A DNA stretch of 64,000 nucleotides. Source: Xylogone sp. PMI_703 (lineage: Eukaryota; Ascomycota; Leotiomycetes). Below are positions 56,541 through 64,000 of the stretch, piece after piece. The notes under the pieces were generated by a model. The model searched no databases. It had not been told where the DNA came from and worked only from the letters and a program-made list of their open reading frames with translations. Position 1 is the first letter of the stretch. Every line of letters begins with the position of its first letter. The stretch spans positions 2,542,001 through 2,606,000 of the forward strand of contig JAJTUQ010000004.1 in the NCBI GenBank assembly GCA_021399445.1, read 5' to 3'. A program made the translations under genes and the position numbers.

Positions 56541-58389
56541 CTATTTACCATTTTTGGCTTTGATTACTCTCCGCAGGTTTTCGAGCCTTTTCCGAGTAGA
56601 TCTCTTGAAAAAGTAGTAGCAAATGCCCAAGGTAATGGCAGTCAGCGGAAGCGTAACCTCTATCCAGCCCAACATCGCTCTCTTGGAAAACCCCCCGTTA
56701 TTCTGATAATTCATAATCTCTGTGCTAAAAAATGTCTGCCAACAAATACCATTAGAATTGTGAGGCAGCAGCAGAGTGGGTCTCCGGACTGGCCACTTAC
56801 AGAGACAAAAGTGGCTGGAAGGAAAATCACCGTCACCACTGTGATTATCCGCATTGCAATGGCTTCCTTTTGAGCCATGATTCCCAGTTCGCCCATGCTG
56901 ATTGTTAATTGCTCCATTTTATCTGTCCCTTGTGCTTGAATATGCTGCAATACCTATGAGTCTATTAGCCCAACCTGATCAAATTTTGATAAGCTTAATA
57001 TTTACCAAGGCCTTTCGGTCGGCAATGATTTTGTTCAGTAGATTTGCTCGTGATATTTCCATATCCAAGTCATACATCATGGCATTGAGTTGATCGGAAA
57101 ATACCATTATATAGGTTTTGCCGCTCTCCTTCCACGGAAAATTTTCATCTACAGCCAGGCGTTCGTAGAAGCCTTTCAACGTATTGAGAATTTTAACATT
57201 TGCTTCTAGAGTCATGATGGCCACGTTAATCTTCTCTTCGTAGCTATGAACTTCTTGAACATCCTTTGGTGAGAACTCGTATTGATTAAGATTCTGATTT
57301 CGAGGAGCAAATACGGTATATGTCTGCTATAAGGTCAGATAATGGCAGACAGGATAATGCTGGATTATGTACTCACTTCATGATCAATATATTCTTCCAG
57401 CCATTGGATGTAGGATCGCCAACCTTCTGTCGCCCAGTGGCAATAGACCATATGTGCACCGAGAGTTCGATTAAAGCATTCGCCTGGGCTGTTGAAGCTC
57501 CGGTCTTCTGGCCTTCCATCTGGTCCAGTCAAGTCCTCAATCCGATTTTTAATTTCTTTATCGCCCTTTACTACTATCCACACTGTTATTCCAGTCTCAA
57601 CATCAAACTGGTGGTGGATACCAGCCTGGCGAATGGACCACTGTTTCATTAGAAACTTGGTGTCTGGTGGGGAGGTACAATTAACCGCCTTGAGATTATA
57701 GCACAGCTGAAACTGTCGGCCACTCCTCCCTAAGAATTCCACAGCTGGCCCTCGAATATGTTTACTCAACAGAGTCTGTTCACGAAAACCGCTAAAACGC
57801 AGACCTCGAGGCTCGTCCTGCGATCCAAATACACAGAGGAAATCAATAAAACCCGGCATCAGTTGGTGGTAGGTCAAAATCCGGACGAGCATTCTGCGGC
57901 TAATATTCAGCGGTGCCCGTGAATGTGCAGCGCAGAGGTAGCTGCCGAAATATTAGCACGGATCATGCAAAGCCATTGAACAGCGAGTTAAATTCACATG
58001 AACCGACATAATGGGTCTCGTCTCGTGAAATTCCCAGCCAGCATTCCTCTAGCATACCCTGGCGTGGTTTCATCGCCGAGCCATTCTTTCAGAGCCTGAT
58101 CATTCAAAATATTCCATTTCTCGAAGCCTTCCCAGCAATGAATTCAGCCACGGTAGGGTTGTGGTTTTAATGAGTACTTACCTTGGCCTGAAGGTAATAA
58201 GTCTCGAAATGGCACCTCAATTTCTTCTTCTTCGTCCTCTGAGAGGAAAAGCGTTGGCGTAGCAATGTTCAACGTTGTTGCGTGCGCGTCTGCAGGATCG
58301 CGATATGTCGTCTGGCAAATGAGCTTCCGTGGATAGGATTCAAAATCGCTATAGGACCACTGGAAGGTTCCAGGGATTGCTGACTGCAT
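56541..58389 (-). CDS. CorA-like magnesium-transporter-domain protein
   Basis: Six exons on the minus strand: 58389-58182, 58127-58004, 57941-57377, 57326-57006, 56953-56801 and 56735-56541 (introns 50-65 bases; the second donor is GTTCAT, weak), 521 residues. The long soluble N-terminus has the fungal CorA-like look (FCREQTL-type block as SGFREQTLLSKHI, RQFQLCYNLK, WSIRQAGIHHQFDVETG with WIVVKG). A helical stalk precedes two membrane helices near the C-terminus: TM1 about 439-460 (RIITVVTVIFLPATFVSTFF) and TM2 about 477-500 (GWIEVTLPLTAITLGICYYF). The GMN signature that ends TM1 in true CorA is not present (IMN in STEIMNYQ). Ion transport is therefore unproven; many fungal relatives have unknown roles. 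Confidence 0.86.
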
Positions 58390-58695
58390 TTCGGGGTCGC
58401 AAATGGATTCAGAGAGAGAAAGGCAAAAGAACTAATGAATCCCTATGAGGATTAGGCAAGCCGAGGAATTTATACAAAAGGGGCAGTGTGCTCTTGCGTC
58501 GGATGGGCTGCATTTCGAGAGGCTGCCTGATGTCATTAGCCATTGAGGCTAAACGTCTAGGCATACTTACGAAGGGATTCTTCACAGATTGCCTTGCAGA
58601 AATTTGATACGCATATTATTCGTGAGTTCAGGGGCAACTTATGTTATCATTTTCTTAGCTATGGAAATTACATATATCATGAGCCAGGCAATCGT
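58390..58695. other. Short intergenic spacer
   Basis: About 300 bases between two minus-strand genes; promoter of the CorA-like gene and the 3' end of the upstream gene. No other feature seen. Confidence 0.4.
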
Positions 58696-59206
58696 TTATT
58701 GGGTCTCCCTTCGTCGCTCTGGTGAATCTGCCCGCCTCTCATTGCTCGCTGGCATGTCCCGCAATTTCTTAATCTCGGCCTTCAGCTTATATATCTCCTC
58801 CTACAATGGTGTCACAACTAATGAGCAGCAATACCATTGATGAGGTGCTGGACAACTCACTTCTATCAGAGACTCAGGTATTGCGAACCAATATCTATCT
58901 TCCACAACCTGCGATGTTTAAGTCAGCGGACGCTAATGCGAGGATTCGTGGCAGCCAGCATACGCTTGGGTGCTCACATCGCGCTTTGAGCTCAGGGAAT
59001 TTCGGCTCTAAGAAAAGCTTGAGTTTCTCCCATCTCAATCGATAGACGGGGTAGGATTCCTGTCTTGGTTTTTCACTTTCTGTTGTTTCTTCAGCATGCT
59101 GACTTCCCATAGTCAAGGAACGGGCCTTGAGCCTCCAACTTCCATTGTTGGAGCCCTGGCGAATGGGTCGCACTGTGTTTGTGTCGGGCGGAGATTGCGA
59201 AGCCAT
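58696..59206 (-). CDS. Small coiled-coil protein next to the CorA-like gene
   Basis: Three exons on the minus strand, 59206-58964, 58908-58861 and 58800-58696 (introns 55 and 60 bases, all phase 0), encode 131 residues. The first ~55 residues are polar and probably disordered. A globular-looking element follows across the first splice (YRLRWEKLKLFLEPKFPEL, then VVEDRYWFAIPESLI) and then a charged coiled coil (EEIYKLKAEIKKLRDMP). The middle exon is only 48 bases. Three matching donor/acceptor pairs, each keeping phase, and the continuous sense of the product argue that it is real. I do not recognise a family. It is in the same orientation as, and 0.3 kb upstream of, the CorA-like gene. Confidence 0.6.
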
Positions 59207-60103
59207 GCTGGGCTCTTGATTCAACCTAATTAGACCTCACGGTAGGCCTAGCTATATAGCCAAAGGAAATAAGGGAGGCAGAGCTACAACGTAAGTTTCT
59301 GATCCCTGTAAGGCTGGGCAGGCGATGCTAGATAGGCACTGCTGCCATCTTTATGATGGGGGCGGAGCAGAATGAGGCTCAAACATTGGGAGCGCGTGGT
59401 CATGCACAGCTGCCCACACATCACCAGGATACGCCCGCCAAGAGCCCGCAAATGAGGAGGCTTATCGGTGTCTTCCAAGCCAATAATAGCGTTGTATTCT
59501 AATGAACATTGGATTAACAAAAGTAGATGATACTTGGGATCGTTTTTATTCTGAAGAGAAGGATCTTTAGCCATGTTAATCTTAAGCAGTTTTATCAGTT
59601 TTGGCGACATACATATCACATTCGCCCAAATCGCTCAATTTGTTTTTACTATGTAAGCTAACCAATGTAAAATAAAATTTAGTAGTAATTAGTTTCATAA
59701 GATAATCTCTAGAATCTTCCTTATTATCCTAGGCATATAAAATAACAAAAACTTACCGAATCCAAGGTCTACATTGCGGAACTTCAATTTATCATATTAA
59801 CTGAGCACTGTAACCTGCCTTGCTGAGTTTAATAACGTTCGGATTGAACAAGGTGTACGTACAAGCATATCATAGTTTAACCCAAATCTACACACATAAA
59901 TTCCTTAACTATATCAATATCTTCAAGAATAGGTATCGAAATTGATCTAATTGAGATACATACAAAGAGTTTATTCAACTGAACAACCATTTTCAACCTC
60001 AATTCTAAATATTTCATATGACTTTGCTCTCAAGTCCTTAATTCAACATTGCTCTTCATTCAACCGAGAACTGAGGCTTATGAAGGCGGCGAAATGCTAG
60101 CGG
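59207..60103. other. Intergenic, AT-rich, with one doubtful frame
   Basis: A minus-strand frame from ATG 59610 to 59284 (108 residues, starting MSPKLIKLLKINMAK) is the only candidate; it has a leucine-rich start but no family features. From 59640 to 60030 the sequence is strongly AT-rich without coding signs. Confidence 0.35.
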
Positions 60104-60979
60104 TTAACCCCGAAAATGCTGCTTAATCCATGCTACCAATTTAGGTAGCAGAGTAGTTCCAACAACAACAGTGAATGATGCTGCCTGGTCCATATCCGTC
60201 AACTTTGCACTTGACATCTGCCAAAGAAGCGGGATATTTACGCAACTGCGCGTCTCTTTTCCAACAAGGAATATGACTATTGTATCACTAATCAGTATCA
60301 TAAAAGATACAAATAAGCAAACCTGTCCGTTTTTTCCTAGGATTCTGATGCCTTTTCTCAAATTAAATAAATAAAAAGGCCACAGAAAAATTGGAGAAAG
60401 CGAAACTGAGGCTATTGATAGTAAAAATACCGCGTTCCTTTGCATGAGATGGAACCTAAGAACAGTTACGAGCATCCGTGAAAGTAATGCAACTATGCCC
60501 GAAATCCAGACAAAATACAATGCATACGTTCTCGAGCTCTTTCGTTCTAGAGGTCCTCGAGGATATTGTGGTGTGCCAATACATATGGCACATGCCAGGA
60601 CTCCTAGCCGTGTTGAAAGATGTGCAGCAGCACACTGAGGATCTTCTGTTCGGTTGATTATGCGAACAAGCAGATCAACCATTGCACCAAAGACCCATGC
60701 CAAGGCAGTGACTAATTCAGCGTCTAAACCGATAAGTTGTTTGTGCTCCGGTTGCTCTTTCGAGGTCAAAGAAAAGAAGTCGCTAATAGGTACTTCATAC
60801 CGCAGCGCAGTAAAACTTAGTGTGACTAAGAAAGCTAAAAGTGCACCGGGCCCGTAATATCCAGATACTGTACTCAAATCCCCTTTCTGACACTGAATAC
60901 AATCACTTTTAGGCAGAAAAGGATTTTCCGCAGGACTTATCGCAGAGGTGACGATAATAAGGATGTAAGGAATGAGCAT
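60104..60979 (-). CDS. Multi-pass membrane protein, unknown function
   Basis: An intron-free gene of 291 residues with about seven to eight hydrophobic helices (e.g. GALLAFLVTLSFTAL, LVTALAWVFGAMVDLLV, RLGVLACAICIG, VWISGIVALLSRMLVTVL, VFLLSIASVSLSPIFLWPFYLF, CLFVSFMILISDTIVIFLVG). A luminal or outer loop near residue 27 has a Cys pair (CIQCQ), and the C-terminus is short and basic. The layout recalls uncharacterised fungal integral membrane proteins of accessory regions; no transporter motif is visible. AT-rich flanks on both sides (0.9 kb each) isolate it. Confidence 0.75.
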   Translation of the reverse strand: MLIPYILIIVTSAISPAENPFLPKSDCIQCQKGDLSTVSGYYGPGALLAFLVTLSFTALRYEVPISDFFSLTSKEQPEHKQLIGLDAELVTALAWVFGAMVDLLVRIINRTEDPQCAAAHLSTRLGVLACAICIGTPQYPRGPLERKSSRTYALYFVWISGIVALLSRMLVTVLRFHLMQRNAVFLLSIASVSLSPIFLWPFYLFNLRKGIRILGKNGQVCLFVSFMILISDTIVIFLVGKETRSCVNIPLLWQMSSAKLTDMDQAASFTVVVGTTLLPKLVAWIKQHFRG

Positions 60980-61845
60980 TGCGTAGAGTGTTTTCCTACT
61001 TTGATCAGCGATATGTCCGTTCCTTATAGAGCAAATCTACTCTTGTCTCATACTCAAAAGATGCCTTGGTATGTACATCTCTGAAAAGAATATGAGGACC
61101 TACTTCAAAGCCGTTAGAATCATTTCTTTTTCATAAACTGTTGTTGCCCAACAGCCGTCCCAATGCAGGTAGATTATACTTGAAAACTTTATAATCTAGC
61201 AACGTGCCGCCGTGGAAATATAACAGCGCGACAATAATTTCGACCTGTCGATATTTAAAGACTATCAGAAAACACCAAATGAATTATACCGCAAACCTAG
61301 TATTGTTGTAAGTGTTTATGAATTGTAGAATGAATGACAGATAAGGCTGTAAGTCGAAAAGTGACTCTGAAACATGTAATCACGTGCTTACCATTTCTCT
61401 CCTTCATTTCCGGCACCCCTTTGCATGCCGTCACCTTGAGAAGTCTGCATACTCATTGAATTAAATTATGTGCGGCTAGACTTGTACAATGTGACACTTC
61501 AGAAAATGCACGTTTATAGTAAAACGTGAGTTTAACGTGTCACGAGCCCTTAACTATCACAAGGCCCTATGTATGACAAGCACTGCCCTCATAAACTAAA
61601 CTAAAGCGTGGATTCTACCCGGAAGGGTTCCTTCGCGCTTCTATGACTCATGCATTAAGATTGTCACTGTGCCCTAAGAAGACAAAGCCCTGAAAGACGC
61701 CATGCCAATAAGGTCCTTAAATAGTACGAGAGAAGAGTGAAAGAAGAAGAGTCTCTAAAGCTGCTCCAAAAGTACAGTAATTTTATTTCTCTATTTCAAT
61801 CTCACTATCCGAAGGCCCTTCTGCCATGCTCCGGGAGGCGGTCTT
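60980..61845. other. Intergenic, AT-rich
   Basis: About 870 bases with no feature that I can support. Confidence 0.45.
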
Positions 61846-63749
61846 TCATAGAGTCGATTTCCAATTTACAAGCGGTGGCGGCGGCTTTCTACCATCTGGA
61901 AAAGTAGCCTCCCAGGCGGACATGACCTCGAAAAGCTTCTCCTCTTCACCATTCCTGGCGACAATTTCTATCCCAGTAGGCCTGCCTTTATAATTAGAAA
62001 ATCCCAGAGGGGCACTTGCAATTGGGTAACCCGCGACAGCCGCTGCAGTTGGGAGTAGGGAATCACCAGACGCAATGATCACGTCTGAATTGGTCTTCTT
62101 CAAGGTTTTCTCGACACTGTCTCTCATGCTGGCACGAAGATGCTTTAACCCGCTGTGATATTCTTCATCTGTCATGCTATCTTGAAGGCCATTTTCGAGG
62201 ACCAGTTGATTTGATTTACCTGCCGATCTCAGGAAAGCACGATTCAATGTAAAGGGCCTTACCTGGCGGCAGTTCTACGTCGGCATGTTTCTTGTTGAAC
62301 TCGACGACGTCTTGTAATGTGCGCATTCCCGGACAGTCAAATATAGCAAGGTATCGAGCGATTGTGTGAGCGAGCTGATGCCCTGGGTTGCGGTCAACAC
62401 TCTCCTAGGTATACGATGTACCAACTTACTTCCGATTTGCCACATTTGCACAGTCTTATACTTCTCTACGACTTCTGGAACAGTCATTAATGGAGCATCG
62501 TAAGTGACATGGGCTCCAAGAGCCTCGGCTTTCTTCAGGGCCTCGTCCATTTCTGCTTTCTACCAGAAGTTAGCTATCATTCCATATGAGTTGTGAAGAG
62601 CTTTACATGTTGTTTGTCAAAGACTGCATTTCTATTACAGCTCTCGTTAGAAAATTGCCAGGTTTCGTAATTCAGATACGCGATTCCAATCCCTTTCCAG
62701 GAACGCTTTAAATGTGAGTTGAAGTCTCTCCCAGGGAGAAGTATATCCATGACGTCGACACAGTCTTCCACGCACTTCGCCATAGGGCCAGCTCTGTCCC
62801 ATGCAGCACTTCCAGATTGTGTCCCTACCATGTTCACATCCCCAACAGTCCCTTTCATACCATACAGAGCGGCACGAATCGATGGCTGTACCAAAGATCC
62901 ATCTGCTTCGGTTCCAATACATAAAGGTGCAAACCCAGCAGCCGCTGCAACGGCACTACCAGAAGAAGAGCCTGCGGGGGTCTAAGGGCTGAGTTAGTAC
63001 CAGGTCATATGTGCAGCTTCTTGGGCTCTAACTGTATGTCCCATCCACTGATCGTTAGGATCAGCCCCTCCTTGGACATATGGAGATTGTGTCTGTGGGT
63101 TGTTAGTAAGGAAATCCTGCCTATAATTCTTGAAGGGGTACACACCTGGCCTCCAACAGCAGACCATCCGCTTGTAATATCTACACCTTTGCTATTCCCC
63201 CATTCCTGGGTCCCAGTTAGTGTCACAACACACGACCTGAAAGCTCAAATCCACAAACCGAAAGGTTGGATTTGCCGAGGACAATGCATCCTGCTTCTCT
63301 AAGCATGACTGCAATCGGGGCATCTGTTGTTGCATTTAAGCCTTTCAAAGCAAACGACCCTGAAGTGGTCTCCAGGCCAAATGACGGAGTGCAGATGAGA
63401 TCCTGAGTTGAAAAATCAGCACTTGACTACTGCAGCTAAAGTATCACACCTTCAGAATAATGGGAATCCCATGCAAGCGTGACCTAGGCCCGCTCTCCAA
63501 CCTCTCCGCATCCAATTTATGGGCTTCCTCAAGTAACCCATCTTCAGCTGCGATCGAGATCATGGCGTTTAGTTTCATGCCCTCATGGTTATGGGCCGCA
63601 ATCTGCTTCAGGTAGAGCTTTACCAATTCCACACTGGAGATCTCTCCAGCTTCCAAGAGGCGACGCGCATCAGCTGCTGTTGCTGTGAGCACGTCGATAT
63701 TACGGCCGAGAGTCATCTTGATGGGTGCTGGATTACGATTTATCAACAT
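61846..63749 (-). CDS. Amidase (amidase-signature family)
   Basis: Eight exons on the minus strand: 63749-63450, 63402-63259, 63205-63146, 63092-63033, 62981-62607, 62559-62430, 62382-62263 and 62219-61846 (introns 43-53 bases), 520 residues. The Ser-cisSer-Lys triad is visible: K100 (HGIPIILK, end of exon 1), cis-S193 (TPAGSSSGS) and nucleophile S217 (GTEADGSL); the 24-residue spacing between the two serines equals that of mammalian FAAH. GKSNLSEWGN spans the second splice. These enzymes hydrolyse amide bonds of fatty, aryl or small amides to acid and ammonia in the cytosol. No secretion signal is seen. A second in-frame Met at residue 12 is a possible start. The 43-base intron is at the lower size limit. 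Confidence 0.94.
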
Positions 63750-64000
63750 GAAAGAACGAAACTTTGCTGTAGGATCATGTGACCCTAGGTTCCAGACAAT
63801 CCCTTTGTCTCTTTATGTATATAGCTCATTCCCGTAGCCTCAGTTCCCTCTCTGCAATCCATCAACATGGTCCCATCCTGCTTCCTCTTACAATAAATTT
63901 GAACATAGTGCCAAAGTGAGAGCACTAAATCCACGCGAGCACCACTACACGCGGCATCTCATCATACAGAGCCGCAGGGACGTAGCATTTTGATAGCAGA

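Noticed and set aside
59284..59610. 108-codon minus-strand frame
   Set aside because: No recognised features and AT-rich surroundings; kept only as a note in the intergenic entry.
1..64000. CRISPR arrays, rRNA and tRNA genes
   Set aside because: I looked for regular spaced repeats, rRNA-like blocks and tRNA-like T-loop/cloverleaf signals and saw none; a covariance-model search would be needed to exclude a divergent tRNA.
1..64000. Secondary-metabolite gene cluster
   Set aside because: Oxygenases and regulators are present, but there is no polyketide synthase, peptide synthetase, terpene synthase or similar core enzyme.

Overview
The window looks like nuclear DNA of a filamentous ascomycete (Pezizomycotina; I favour a leotiomycete, which is inference from the style of the gene families). 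The signs are short GT-AG introns of about 43-130 bases with CTRAY-type branch points, Zn2Cys6 regulators, DAL5-type and maltose-type permeases, fungal TauD/PhyH dioxygenases, a DUF7702 membrane protein, carboxypeptidase S1, a Dabb protein and expanded accessory families (kinase-vWA, CorA-like, BTB, F-box). There are no operons; genes are single units and most have several exons. I rebuilt the exon chains by hand, requiring GT-AG ends, phase continuity and family similarity recalled from memory. No alignment was run.

Layout. 1-10 kb: F-box protein fragment, FAD monooxygenase, an 82-residue acidic protein, a Zn2Cys6 regulator, a 5'-truncated copy of GPI1 and a second Zn2Cys6 regulator. 10-22 kb: aldehyde dehydrogenase divergent from that regulator, a coiled-coil protein, a DUF7702 membrane protein, a VOC/glyoxalase-fold protein, a secreted carboxypeptidase, a gene-poor 1.5 kb stretch, and a SERAC1-like lipase-fold module lacking any C-terminal extension. 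22-27.5 kb: TauD-type dioxygenase divergent from a DAL5-type permease. 27.5-32.7 kb is nearly empty apart from a 72-residue membrane protein. 32.7-39.3 kb: beta-carbonic anhydrase with an altered active-site motif, Gfo/Idh/MocA oxidoreductase, PhyH dioxygenase and a maltose-type sugar permease. 39.5-47.5 kb: a gene split by an in-frame stop, a small Dabb protein, and a second permease/TauD divergent pair arranged as the mirror image of the first. 48-64 kb: an accessory region with a protein of the group often mislabelled geranylgeranyl pyrophosphate synthetase, a BTB protein, a decayed kinase-vWA gene, a TA-flanked MITE, a CorA-like protein, a small coiled-coil gene, a multi-pass membrane protein and an amidase.

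How the genes may work together (inference): both TauD/permease pairs look like uptake-plus-oxidation modules for small anionic, amide or sulfonate compounds. The Gfo/Idh - PhyH - sugar permease run looks like a sugar or polyol catabolic neighbourhood. No polyketide, peptide or terpene synthase is present, so there is no classical secondary-metabolite cluster. The strongest unusual points are the mirrored TauD/permease pairs, the kinase-vWA gene with three nonsense codons and a frameshift, the intron-bearing GPI1 fragment, the MITE, and several small multi-exon genes that single-frame gene calling would miss.
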